A stretch of 64,000 nt of DNA from Pseudomonas sp. PDM16 (GTDB lineage: Bacteria; Pseudomonadota; Gammaproteobacteria; Pseudomonadales; Pseudomonadaceae), in NCBI RefSeq assembly GCF_014851865.1, contig NZ_JACVAM010000006.1:62001-126000 (forward strand), read 5' to 3'. Positions 26,430 through 37,700 of this stretch are shown piece after piece (within the stretch, counting starts at the first letter, position 1; the number at the start of each line of letters is the position of its first letter). Both the position numbers and the translations under genes were made by a program. A model generated the notes under the pieces. It worked only from the letters and a program-made list of their open reading frames with translations, had not been told where the DNA came from and searched no databases.

Positions 26430-27317
26430 TCAGCCCAGCGCAGTATCCAGCACCATCATCAGGCAGAAGCCTGCTGCCAGCCCCATGCTGGCCTCCGTGG
26501 CGTATCCCTTGCGGTGAGACTCGGGAATGATCTCGTGAACCACGGCGAACAGCATGGCACCAGCCGCCAGCGCCAGCCCCCACGGCAGCAACAACGCAGA
26601 AACGCCCACCAGCCAGGCACAGAGCACCGCGAACAGCGGCTCGACAAGGCCAGACGCCGCGCCTATCAACAGTGCCTTACCCCGCCCCATCCCTCCGCCG
26701 ACCAGCACCAAGGCGATGATCAGCCCCTCGGGCAGATCCTGCAGGGCGATACCCATGGCCAGGGAGTCCGCCCCGTCCAGCCCGGCACCAGCAGACACAC
26801 CGACTGCCATGCCTTCCGGGATGTTGTGTAGAACGATAGCCACCACGAACAGCAGGATATTCGGCGCCAATACCTGCAGCTCCCCATTGGCCGCACGCAT
26901 CTGCACTTCAGGCAGGCAACGTCCCAGGCCGAACAGCGCACCGGCACCGATCAGCAGACCGAGGCTGGCGAGAAACCCGGCACCCCACTTGGAGAAGCCT
27001 AGGCTTTCGGCCGCGCCCAACGCAGGGATCAGCAAGGAGAATACAGTAGCGGCCAGCATCACACCGCCGCCGAAACCCAGCAGGGTATCGGCGAATCGGG
27101 TCGAGATGCTGCGCATGAACAGCACCGGCAATGCTCCCAGCGCCGTGCCCAAGGCGCACAGCAAGCCACCTTGCAGCGCTCGCCAGATCTGCGGCTCGAT
27201 CACCTGCTCGGCCACCGTACTGGCCTGCAGCAGCAGGCTGCAGCCGAGCAGCACCAGCGAGAAGCCGATCAGATAGCGCAAGGTCCGACCTCCGGTCGAA
27301 GAAGAGCTCTGCAACAT
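26430..27317 (-). CDS. ZIP-family metal transporter
   Basis: 295-residue inner-membrane protein of the ZIP (ZupT-like) family; likely imports zinc and/or other divalent metals. About eight hydrophobic segments are visible. The paired metal-binding motifs are HNIPEG in helix IV and DLPEG in helix V, with a further HEIIPES segment. The first motif of the pair is intact; the second has D-x-x-E-G in place of H-x-x-E-G. The frame is open to 27461, but the ATG at 27315-27317 fits the family start. It follows sodM on the same strand with a 16-bp gap, so it may belong to the iron-starvation operon. Confidence 0.9.
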   Translation of the reverse strand: MLQSSSSTGGRTLRYLIGFSLVLLGCSLLLQASTVAEQVIEPQIWRALQGGLLCALGTALGALPVLFMRSISTRFADTLLGFGGGVMLAATVFSLLIPALGAAESLGFSKWGAGFLASLGLLIGAGALFGLGRCLPEVQMRAANGELQVLAPNILLFVVAIVLHNIPEGMAVGVSAGAGLDGADSLAMGIALQDLPEGLIIALVLVGGGMGRGKALLIGAASGLVEPLFAVLCAWLVGVSALLLPWGLALAAGAMLFAVVHEIIPESHRKGYATEASMGLAAGFCLMMVLDTALG

Positions 27318-27333
27318 GCCGTTCACGCTCCGC

Positions 27334-27951
<618 letters not shown>

Positions 27952-27957
27952 GTGGTT

Positions 27958-27964
27958 CTCCTTA
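27958..27964 (-). promoter_or_regulatory. sodM Shine-Dalgarno overlapping the upstream stop codon
   Basis: Leftward TAAGGAG combines the TAA stop of the upstream small gene (27962-27964) with the sodM ribosome site, six bases before the sodM ATG. This suggests re-initiation or coupled translation. Confidence 0.75.
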
Positions 27965-28414
27965 GTGATAATGGCGGCCGGGATCGGCTGCACCCGCAGA
28001 GCGTCGTTGCCCGGCATGACGTTGTGGCGCTCCGAGTAGCCGATCAGTACGCGGAAAAGCGCCGTGCTCGGCAATGAACTGCAGGAGCTCCAGATAGGTG
28101 CGCCGGCTGTGGTGCATCGCAGCGGTGCGCAACTCCTCAACCAATGACGCATCAGCCAGGGCCTGCAGCAGGCGCTCATGGCTGGCGCAAAGGTTTTCGG
28201 CAGCCTCCTCCGGCTGGCCGAGCATCAGGTGCAGGTCTGCCAGGTTGTGATGGGAGATGACGAAGGCGGCGACCGCCATGTCGTGGTCGGCCCAGCGTCC
28301 GAACAGCACCTGAGCCTCGGCCAGCGCCTGCAGGTAGAGTTCGCGCGCCTGTACCCAGTCGCCCTCGACGTAACAGCGATTGCCTGCCTCAATGGTTCTT
28401 TTCCAGTGCTCCAT
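27962..28414 (-). CDS. Uncharacterised TPR-like protein of the fagA-fumC-sodM operon
   Basis: 150-residue soluble protein without recognised enzyme motifs. From about residue 3 to 115 it is all helical, with tetratricopeptide-like text: AGNRCYVEGDWVQARELYLQAL, then FVISHHNLADLHLMLGQPEEAAENL and a third helical pair ending in HHSRRTYLELLQFIAEHG. This predicts a small protein-binding scaffold. The last 35 residues are rich in Arg, Gly and Ala and look less conserved. The start ATG at 28412-28414 gives MEHWKRTIEAG. In P. aeruginosa an open reading frame of unknown function occupies this place in the Fur-controlled operon; I infer a role in iron starvation or oxidative stress from context only. 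Confidence 0.8.
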   Translation of the reverse strand: MEHWKRTIEAGNRCYVEGDWVQARELYLQALAEAQVLFGRWADHDMAVAAFVISHHNLADLHLMLGQPEEAAENLCASHERLLQALADASLVEELRTAAMHHSRRTYLELLQFIAEHGAFPRTDRLLGAPQRHAGQRRSAGAADPGRHYH

Positions 28415-28451
28415 TGCCTGACCTCCTCGCACACGGCGGATGGTGGCGACC

Positions 28452-29820
<1,369 letters not shown>

Positions 29821-29828
<8 letters not shown>

Positions 29829-30213
29829 AGGGATGTCCTTCTAATGGCTCGTTGAATGAGAGAGATGGCGACAGGTTCAGGGTCGCTAGCCGGTTGCGCA
29901 GGCGGATGTGCGTGCGCTGCTGTTCGAGGTCGTGGGCGAGATACTGCAGGCCATGGAGTGGTCGCCAGGCGCGGTCGAGGCAGAGGTTGCGCCAGTGCCA
30001 GGGCAGCGCCACATCGCTGGCCGTGTCCAGCAGCAACTCCAGGGTCAGTACAGATAGCTGCCAGGGCTCTATCCGCCCCTGGGCGGCCAGTTGATGGCCG
30101 TGGAACTCGTGCTGGTCGAGCAGGCGCGGCTCGTCTGGTAGCAGCGCGCAGCGAATGCGGAAACCTTGCCAGTGCCAGCAATCGAGACAGGGGGTGAAAA
30201 ATGGAAAGGACAT
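29821..30213 (-). CDS. fagA: FagA-like protein (Fur-associated gene), function unknown
   Basis: 130-residue protein with no known domain, tryptophan- and leucine-rich (MSFPFFTPCLDCWHWQGFRI, SDVALPWHWRNLCLDRAWRPLHGL). It has a CLDCWHW motif near the N-terminus. The name follows the P. aeruginosa order fagA-fumC-orf-sodA and the Fur site 19-37 bases upstream of the ATG at 30211-30213. The open frame extends to 30276, but the ATG at 30213 is preceded by the Fur region and gives the expected start. It overlaps fumC by eight bases. Confidence 0.82.
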
Positions 30214-30231
30214 GGGCGTCCACTCTGACCG

Positions 30232-30250
30232 AATAATGATATTTATTCTC
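30232..30250. promoter_or_regulatory. Fur box of the fagA-fumC-sodM operon
   Basis: AATAATGATATTTATTCTC matches the 19-bp Fur consensus GATAATGATAATCATTATC at 15 positions. It lies 19 bases before the fagA ATG in an AT-rich stretch (30229-30276) unlike the surrounding DNA. A second, overlapping dyad TTCTC-GATT-GAGAA (30246-30259) continues to the right. Fur with Fe2+ would repress the operon when iron is plentiful. Confidence 0.82.
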
Positions 30251-30306
30251 GATTGAGAAGAATAATCAATACACAAAGAGTAGGGACTAACCTTTCGACG
30301 GGCATG

Positions 30307-30340
30307 AAAAAGCCCGGCGTCCTAGGGCAGAGCGCCGGGC
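30307..30340 (-). terminator. Rho-independent terminator after pmbA
   Basis: Leftward stem GCCCGGCG/CGCCGGGC (30312-30319 with 30333-30340), 13-nt loop, then a T run of five (30307-30311). It isolates the fagA operon from pmbA read-through. Confidence 0.8.
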
Positions 30341-30361
30341 CTGGCTGGGCGGCAGCGGTGA

Positions 30362-31708
30362 TCAGCTACCGGCGACGGTCATCCGCTCAATCAGCACCGA
30401 GCCGGTGCGGATGTTGCCGCGCGACTCAAGATCGCTGCCAACGGCGACGATCTGGCGGAACATCTCGCGCAGGTTGCCGGCAATGGTCACCTCCTGCACC
30501 GGGAACTGGATCTCGCCGTTTTCCACCCAGAAGCCGGCGGCACCGCGCGAGTAGTCGCCGGTCACCATGTTGAGGCCTTGCCCCATCAGCTCGGTGACCA
30601 GCAGGCCGCGTCCCATGCGACGCAACAGCGCCTTCTGGTCCTCCGCGCCATGGCTGACGAACAGGTTATGTACACCGCCAGCGTTGGCTGTGCTGGGCAG
30701 GCCCAGCTTGCGCCCGGAGTAGGTACCCAGGATGTAGGACACCAGCTCGCCGCCGGCTACGAACGGCTTGGCGTAGGTGGCCAGGCCATCGCCGTCGAAG
30801 GTGGCGCTACCCATGGCTCTTGGGATGTGCGGGCGCTCGTCGAGGTTCAACCATTCGGGGAACAGACGCTGACCCAGCGCGCCCTCCAGGAACGAGGAGT
30901 GGCGATACAGGTTGCCGCCGGAAACGGCGGCGAGGAAGTGGCCAAACAGGCCGGTGGCCAGTTCCGGCGCAAACAGCACCGGCACCTCGCAGGTTGGCAC
31001 CGGGCGCGCGCCGAGGCGCGCCACGCTGCGTTCGGCGGCCAGGCGGCCGATCTTCGCCGGGTCGGCCAGCAGCTCGCCTTGACGATTGACGTCGTACCAG
31101 TAGTCGCGCTGCATCTGCCCGTCGCCCTCGGCGATCATCACGCAGCTCAGGCTGTGGCGGGTACTGGCGTAGCCGCCGACGAAGCCGTGGCTGTTGCCGT
31201 AAACCCGGCAGCCCTGGTGGGTACTGAGGCTGGTGCCATCGGCGTTGCTGATGCGTTTGTCGGTGGCGAAGGCCGCCGCCTCGCAGGCCAGGGCCAACTC
31301 CACCGCCTGCTCCGGCGCAATCGCCCAGGGGTGGTAGAGATCCAGTTCGGGAAGTTCACGGGCCATCAGTGCGGCATCGGCCAGGCCGGCGCAGCTGTCT
31401 TCCGATGCATGCTTGGCGATGGCCAGGGCCGCCGCCACCGTCTCGTGAATCGCCGCCTCACCGCTGGCCGACGTGCTGGCCGAGCCCTTACGCTGGCCGA
31501 CATACAGGGTGATGCCGAAGCCCTGGTCGCGGTTGAACTCGACCGTTTCCACCTCGCCCTGGCGCACCGTGGTGGAAAGGCCCTGCTCCATCGACACCGC
31601 CACTTCGCAGGCGCTGGCGCCCTGGCGGCGCGCCTCGGCGATGATCTGTTCGACCTGCGCCTGCAGGTCCGGCAGGGCCTGCGGGCCCACTGCTTGTGCT
31701 GAACTCAT
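30362..31708 (-). CDS. pmbA: Metalloprotease subunit PmbA (TldE)
   Basis: 448-residue U62-family protein, partner of TldD. The TldD/TldE heterodimer is a cytoplasmic metalloprotease that matures microcin B17 in E. coli and affects CcdA and other peptides. TldE lacks the zinc ligands, and no HExxxH motif is seen here. The family text EVAVSMEQGLSTTVRQGEVETVEFNRDQGFGITLYVGQRKG and NMVTGDYSRGAAGFWVENG is clear. The ATG at 31706-31708 gives the usual length; the frame is open further upstream. It is divergent from yjgA/darP. tldD lies just beyond that gene. Confidence 0.95.
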   Translation of the reverse strand: MSSAQAVGPQALPDLQAQVEQIIAEARRQGASACEVAVSMEQGLSTTVRQGEVETVEFNRDQGFGITLYVGQRKGSASTSASGEAAIHETVAAALAIAKHASEDSCAGLADAALMARELPELDLYHPWAIAPEQAVELALACEAAAFATDKRISNADGTSLSTHQGCRVYGNSHGFVGGYASTRHSLSCVMIAEGDGQMQRDYWYDVNRQGELLADPAKIGRLAAERSVARLGARPVPTCEVPVLFAPELATGLFGHFLAAVSGGNLYRHSSFLEGALGQRLFPEWLNLDERPHIPRAMGSATFDGDGLATYAKPFVAGGELVSYILGTYSGRKLGLPSTANAGGVHNLFVSHGAEDQKALLRRMGRGLLVTELMGQGLNMVTGDYSRGAAGFWVENGEIQFPVQEVTIAGNLREMFRQIVAVGSDLESRGNIRTGSVLIERMTVAGS

Positions 31709-31797
31709 GTTGCACTCCAACGACGGGCGGCCGGTCCGCTGCGGACAGGCCCTCCCTGACTGGTTATCATGGCGGCGTTTCCATTCGGACCGCCCCC

Positions 31798-32319
31798 ATG
31801 GCTGATTCATACGACGAAGACTTCTCCGGCGAGAAGAGCAAGACACAGATCAAGCGCGAGCTGCATGCCCTGCAGGATCTCGGTGCTCGCCTGACCACCC
31901 TCAAGCCCGACCTGGTCGCCAAGCTGCCGATCACCGACGGCCTGCGCAAAGCCCTGGCCGAGGCCCCGAAACACACGGCCAATGCCGCCAAGAAACGCCA
32001 CGTCCAGTTCATCGGCAAGCTCATGCGCGACCAAGACATCGAGGGCATCCTTGCCCTGATCGACCAGGTCGACAGTTCCACCCGCGAGTACAACGAACGC
32101 TTCCACGCCCTCGAGCGCTGGCGCGATCGCCTGATCACCGGTGACGACACCACACTGGAAAGCTTCGTCGCCGACTACCCGGAAGCCGACCGCCAGCACC
32201 TGCGCAGCCTGATCCGTCATGCCCAGCACGAGGCGGCGCGGAACAAACCGCCAGCCGCTGCGCGCAAGGTCTTCAAGTACATCCGCGACCTGGACGAAGT
32301 CCAGCGCGGCCTGCGTTAA
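31798..32319 (+). CDS. darP: Ribosome-associated protein YjgA (DarP, DUF615)
   Basis: 173-residue highly charged protein of the YjgA/DarP family, which co-purifies with late 50S ribosome precursors and helps 50S maturation in E. coli. The acidic N-terminus (MADSYDEDFSGEKSKTQIKRE) is followed by the alpha-helical family core ALRKALAEAPK-like region, RHVQFIGKLMRDQDIEGI and SLIRHAQHEAARNKPPAAARKVFKYIRDL. The ATG at 31798 starts this gene, which is divergent from pmbA and convergent with tldD. Confidence 0.95.
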   Translation: MADSYDEDFSGEKSKTQIKRELHALQDLGARLTTLKPDLVAKLPITDGLRKALAEAPKHTANAAKKRHVQFIGKLMRDQDIEGILALIDQVDSSTREYNERFHALERWRDRLITGDDTTLESFVADYPEADRQHLRSLIRHAQHEAARNKPPAAARKVFKYIRDLDEVQRGLR

Positions 32320-32365
32320 ACCTTCCCTCCGGCCCGGATCACCGGGCGCGTACCGCGCCGGCGCC

Positions 32366-33823
32366 TCAGGCGCCGGTGCCACCCACGGTGATCGCGTCGA
32401 TCTTCAGGGTCGGCTGGCCGACGCCCACTGGCACCGACTGACCGTCCTTGCCGCAGGTGCCCACACCGCTGTCCAGGGCCAGGTCGTTGCCGACCATGGA
32501 CACCTTGCTCATCGCTTCCGGGCCGTTGCCGATCAGGGTCGCGCCCTTGACCGGCGCGGTGATCTTGCCGTCCTCGATCAGGTAGGCCTCGCTGGTGGAG
32601 AACACGAACTTGCCGCTGGTGATATCCACCTGGCCACCGCCGAGGTTGGCGCAGTAGATTCCGCGCTTCACCGAGCGGATGATCTCTTCCGGATCGCTCT
32701 CGCCGGCCAGCATGTAGGTGTTGGTCATGCGCGGCATCGGCAGGTGCGAGTAGGACTCGCGGCGGCCATTGCCGGTCGGCGCCACACCCATCAGACGTGC
32801 GTTGAGTTTGTCCTGCATGTAGCCCTTGAGCACGCCGTTCTCGATCAGCGTGGTGCACTGGGTCGGCGTGCCTTCGTCGTCCAGGCTCAGCGAACCGCGA
32901 CGACCGGCCAGGGTGCCGTCATCGACTATGGTGCACAGCTTGGACGCCACCGACTGGCCAACGCGGCCGCTGTAGGCCGAGCTGCCCTTGCGGTTGAAGT
33001 CGCCTTCCAGGCCGTGACCGACCGCCTCGTGCAGCAGCACGCCGGACCAGCCGGCGCCCATCACCACCGGCAGGGTGCCGGCTGGCGCGGGGACCGCTTC
33101 CAGATTGATCAGGGCCTGGCGCAGCGCCTCACGCGCGTAGCCCATGGCGCGCTCTTCGCCGTTGCCGTCCTGTTCAAGGAAGTAGCGGTAGTCGCTACGC
33201 CCGCCGCCACCGTGGCCGCCACGCTCGCGGCGGCCATTCTGCTCGACGATGACGCTGACGTTGAAGCGCACCAGCGGACGGATGTCGGCCCCCAGGCTGC
33301 CATCGCTGGCGGCCACCAGCACGTGGTCCCAGACACCGGCCAGGCTGACGGTGACCTGCTTGATGCGCGGGTCGAGGGTGCGGGTGAATACGTCGATGCG
33401 CTTGAGCAGCTCGACCTTCTCGGCGCGCTCCAGCACCTCCAGGGGGTTGTCCTGACCATACAGAGCGATCACCGCCGGGCTGGCGAAGGCCTGCACGCGG
33501 CCCTGCTGGCCGGCGCGGGCGATCGAACGGGCGGCGCGGGCCGCCTGGCTCAGGGCCTCGGCATGGATAGCGTTGCTGTAGGCGAAACCAGTCTTCTCGC
33601 CGGACTGGGCGCGCACACCCACGCCCTGGTCGAGGTTGAAGCTGCCTTCCTTGACGATGCCGTCCTCCAGCACCCAGGACTCGGAGACCTGGCTCTGGAA
33701 GTACAGATCGGCCGCGTCGATGCCAGGGCCGGCCAGTTCGCCGAGAATTGCCGGCAACTGCTCGATGGTCAGGTTGCCGGGGGCCAGCAGGTGGCCGCTG
33801 ACGCGGCCGAGGATGTCGCTCAT
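32366..33823 (-). CDS. tldD: Metalloprotease TldD
   Basis: 485-residue catalytic subunit of the TldD/TldE protease. The zinc-binding motif HEAVGHGLEGD (H-E-x-x-x-H) lies near residue 268 and is followed by the C-terminal beta-rich domain with GIYCANLGGGQVDITSGKFVFSTSEAYLIEDGKI. The ATG at 33821-33823 gives MSDILGRVSGHLLAPG; the frame is open to 34207. It overlaps the nitrilase stop region by four bases (ATGA at 33820-33823). A short GC-rich hairpin (32358-32376) includes its stop codon. Confidence 0.96.
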   Translation of the reverse strand: MSDILGRVSGHLLAPGNLTIEQLPAILGELAGPGIDAADLYFQSQVSESWVLEDGIVKEGSFNLDQGVGVRAQSGEKTGFAYSNAIHAEALSQAARAARSIARAGQQGRVQAFASPAVIALYGQDNPLEVLERAEKVELLKRIDVFTRTLDPRIKQVTVSLAGVWDHVLVAASDGSLGADIRPLVRFNVSVIVEQNGRRERGGHGGGGRSDYRYFLEQDGNGEERAMGYAREALRQALINLEAVPAPAGTLPVVMGAGWSGVLLHEAVGHGLEGDFNRKGSSAYSGRVGQSVASKLCTIVDDGTLAGRRGSLSLDDEGTPTQCTTLIENGVLKGYMQDKLNARLMGVAPTGNGRRESYSHLPMPRMTNTYMLAGESDPEEIIRSVKRGIYCANLGGGQVDITSGKFVFSTSEAYLIEDGKITAPVKGATLIGNGPEAMSKVSMVGNDLALDSGVGTCGKDGQSVPVGVGQPTLKIDAITVGGTGA

Positions 33824-34674
33824 AACTGCTCCGTGGGCGCCGGACCGGGCTCGGCCGGCGCAATGAATCGTCTGTGTCGTGCCACCGGCATGCGCTGGCG
33901 CACGGCCGCCTGCTCGGCGGCATCGCGTTCGGCGAGCAGTACCGCTTCGCCTTGTGTCTGTTCGGCCAGTACCCGCCCCCAGGGATCGATGATCGCCGAG
34001 TGGCCGAAGGTCTCGCGGCCGCCCGGGTGCGTACCGCCCTGTCCCGCCGCCAGCAGGTAGCACTGGGTCTCGATGGCTCGGGCGCGGGTCAGCACCTGCC
34101 AGTGGGCGGCACCAGTGACGGCGGTGAAGGCCGCCGGCGCGCTGATCAGTTCGGCGCCAGCCTCGCGCAGCCGGCTGTACAGCTCGGGGAAGCGCAGGTC
34201 GTAGCACACGCTCAGGCCCAGGCGCCCCACGGGCGTCTCGGCCACCACCACCTGCTCGCCGAAGGCGTAGTCGTCGGACTCGCGGTAACGACCGCGGCTG
34301 TCGGCCACATCCACGTCGAACAGGTGCAGCTTGTCGTAGCGCGCCACCCGCTCGCCATGCTCGTCGACCAGCAGCGAGCAGGCATGCGCCTTGGCCTCAG
34401 GCCGGGCGTCCGGTGGCAGGGGAATGGTGCCAGCGACTATCCACAACCTGAGGTCGCGGGCGGTCTGTTTCAACCAGGGCAAGATCGGGCCGGTGCCGGC
34501 GGCCTCGGCACGACCGAGGTCAGCCTGGTCGCGGCGGCCCATGGCGGCGAAGTTTTCCGGCAGTACGGCGAGGCGCGCACCGCGCTCGGCCGCCTCTGCG
34601 AGCAGGCAACGGGCGGCGGCGAGATTGGCCAGGACATCGTCCTGGCTGACCATCTGGATTACGGCGAGGGACAT
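33820..34674 (-). CDS. Nitrilase/carbon-nitrogen hydrolase (Nit1/YbeM-like)
   Basis: 284-residue member of the nitrilase superfamily, most like the Nit/omega-amidase and deaminated-glutathione amidase branch. The Glu-Lys-Cys triad is Glu40 (LPENF), Lys115 (YDKLHLFD) and Cys157 (SVCYDLRFPE). The substrate is not decided by sequence; deaminated glutathione is a good candidate from the branch signature and from E. coli YbeM. It is transcribed with tldD, which starts within its stop region. yhdP lies 46 bp upstream on the same strand. Confidence 0.93.
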   Translation of the reverse strand: MSLAVIQMVSQDDVLANLAAARCLLAEAAERGARLAVLPENFAAMGRRDQADLGRAEAAGTGPILPWLKQTARDLRLWIVAGTIPLPPDARPEAKAHACSLLVDEHGERVARYDKLHLFDVDVADSRGRYRESDDYAFGEQVVVAETPVGRLGLSVCYDLRFPELYSRLREAGAELISAPAAFTAVTGAAHWQVLTRARAIETQCYLLAAGQGGTHPGGRETFGHSAIIDPWGRVLAEQTQGEAVLLAERDAAEQAAVRQRMPVARHRRFIAPAEPGPAPTEQL

Positions 34675-34720
34675 GAACGCCTCCTTGCCTGCATGCTACC
34701 GCAAGTCGTCCGAGCTGGCC

Positions 34721-37700
34721 TCACCGAGGTTTCTCGAACGGCTTGTCGAAGCTGATCTCGGGCTCGTGCCAAGGCCCTTTGACCGTGTACTGCACGCTGG
34801 CGAAGCGGGCCACACGATCACCCAGCAACTTGTCGACCACGAACAGCGCGCCACCTACCGCCGGCGCGCCGACGATCAGCGCCGCCAGCGGCAGATTGTT
34901 GGTCACCGGCAGGGTCACCAGCAGCTTGGCATCAATCTGGTCGCGGGCCATGTCCAGCGTGCCGTCCAGCTCCAGGGTGCTGGACGGCCCGACCACCCGC
35001 AGCGGCTCGCGGGTCACGAACACGCCGCTCTTGCCGACCAGTAGAGTCTTGGTGGTGTCGTAGCTGAAGCCCTTGCCAAGCAGATCGGAGAAATCCAGGC
35101 GCAAGCGGCGGCTGATGGAGTTGAAGTTGAGCAGGCCGAATACGCGCAGAGCCGAAGCCGAGCCCTGTACCTCGACGAACTGCCCCTTGCGCAGGCTGGC
35201 GTCGAGGCGACCGGACAGGCGCTTCATGCTGAACCATGCCGGTGAGCCGGGCCATGTGGCATCCACATCCAGACGGAAGCGCTCACTGGTGGCGCTGGGG
35301 GCATAGCCCCAGGCGCTGAGTACATCGGCCAGGTCCTTGCCTTCCAGCCGGCCCTTGTACCAGCTGCTGCTGGCACCAGGCGCCCCCTCCCATCCGGCAC
35401 TGCCGCCGAGCTTCAGGCCCTTGAGCTGCAACGACAGGTCGCTGAACTGCGCGCCGTTGGCCGTGGGCCGGGACTTGAGCGACCAGGCGCCGACCAGGTC
35501 ATCGCCCTGCATGACTTTGGCAATGCGCACATCAAGGGCAGGAATCTGCCGTGGATCGACGGCGCCCAGCAGGTCCGGCTTGTCCGGTTCGTCGGCGGCC
35601 TCCTCGCGGCGCGGCTCGGCGGGCGGGAAGCTCAGTCGTGCCAGATCGAGGACGATGGGCGCATCCTTGCCGTCCGGCAGTAGCACCTGACCCTCCAACA
35701 GGGCGCTGTTCAGCCCCAATTGCCAGCCGGTATCGGCCCGCGCCAACTGAACACCGAGATTGTCGACCTGAGTGCCGAAGCCGTTGAAGCGGCCGATGGC
35801 CAGGTCGGCGCCACGGAACAGTCGGCGATTCTGCCCGTCACCGGCCAGCCCGACATATGGCTGAGCCGCAGCCTGCCAGGAGTTCCAGTCGAGCTCGGCG
35901 ATGCGCCCGACGACCCGTACTCCCTGACCGGACGGAAGCGTCGCAGGCTCACCACCCAGGCGCAGTTCTCCGCGGCCCTGGAACGCCTGCCCCGTCGGGG
36001 CGGCGAAGGCCAGGCTGGCGACATCGGCATAGTCGAACCAATAGCGGCGCTCGCTCCCTTGCAGAGTCATGCGCCAGGTGGCGTTGTGCGACTCGACGGC
36101 TGCCTTCGCGAAGGGGGCAGGCAACTCCACAGCCAGCCCCTTAAGATCGGATTCGATGCGCAACTGACTGTCATCCCCCCCCAGCGCCAGATCGAGTCTG
36201 TAGGGGATTTCACCCTTGAGCGGCAAGGGCTGAGCCAGACCGAGCCAACCGGTGAGCTGGGGCAGAGGAATCTTGCCGCTGGCCTCTATGCGGGTGCGCG
36301 CATTGCCACGCGAACCCTCGGCCAGGGCACGGCCGCGCACGGCGTGGCCCAGCGCATGGGCGCGGATGTCCGGGGCGCTAAGACCGCTAGCCGTATTGAA
36401 GCGGAACGCACCCTTGATCTGGCTCAGGGCCAGCTTGGGCGTACTGATCTGCAGCTGCGCGCCCTCGGTGGCAAAATCCACCTGTACCTGGGGATTCTGC
36501 TGCCCCTTGGCCAGTGGTATGTCCAGCTTCAGCCTACCGCTCAGCGGACCCGTGCCCTGCCAGCCCGCGAAGATATCGGCAGTACCGATCGGTGCTTCCT
36601 GCAGAATTTTCAAGGCATCCGGCAGGCTGCTCTCCAGCTCACCATCCAGTGCCAGGCGTGGGGGCTGCCCCGGCGGCGCCCTAGGCACATTGACCAGCAC
36701 GTCATGGACGCGGCTGTCGAGGATACGCGCCTCGGGAACCCGTACATCGACGCCATCGTCCTCGATCAGTACTTCGCCGCGTGCATCGCGCAATACCGGC
36801 CAGCCAGGCTGGAAGGCCAGTTCGGCACCGTCGACCAGGAAGTACAGGCTGATGCTGCGGGAGGTATCCGGCGCTCCCTTGGCCAGCGAGCCCTGGTATT
36901 GGAACCAGCCATCGTCGATGTGGCCAGCACGAATGGACTCGTTCAACCACTCACCCAGGGCCGGGCTGAGGCCCGGAGAGCGGGTCGGCAGGTATTTCTT
37001 GGCTTTGAGCGCGTCGCCGTCCTGCAGGCCTACGCGCAGGTCCATGTAGTCTTCCAGCGCCGGATCTTTCAAAAGCCGGACCATGAAGTCGCCGGCGATA
37101 CGCCCCTCCTCCCCCACCACCTGCAGATAGGGGCTGTACAGGGTGAAACCCTCGTCGCTCAGTTTCCAGCGCAACGTGGCGCCTGCCTGGCGGTAGTGCC
37201 ACATCTCCGGGAACAGGGTGGGGAAGTGCAGGCCGAAGTTCTCGCTGGCGGCCAGCCCCTCGCCGCCACCCAGGTCGCCGCGCACACTACCGCTGGCATT
37301 CTCCACCGCAGGCACGCCATGCCAGGCACCAATGCTGACCCGGTCAAGGTTGCTGGAGAACTGCACTCGGCTGGTATCGGTCAGCTGCGGCAGGTAGTCC
37401 AGTTGCAGGTTACGCAGCACACCGCGTGGCCGCAGCTCGGTAACCGCCTCCGCGGCAATCTCTGAGAGAGGCGCCAATGCCAGGATCACCGGGGTCAGCG
37501 GCGTCAAATCAAGGTGGTCGGCGGTCAACTTCCAGCGTTCAACCTGCCCCCCAGCATCAAGCTGCTGGGTCAGCGCCAACTGAACCTCACCCCAGCGGGT
37601 CTCCCCCAGGCTCATGGCCAGGGCATCGACCAGCAGATCGAAGCCATCGGCACGTCGCTCGAAATAGGCGCTCAAACCCAGGTCGCGGACCTGCACGGCC

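Noticed and set aside
27962..28080. Possible frameshift in the C-terminus of the TPR-like gene
   Set aside because: The tail is low-complexity, but the frame ends in a stop that overlaps the sodM ribosome site as expected for an intact operon; no clear homologous text resumes in another frame.
32358..32376. GC-rich hairpin CCGGCGCC-TCA-GGCGCCGG at the tldD stop as a terminator
   Set aside because: No T run on either strand and it lies partly in the tldD coding sequence; too weak to call.
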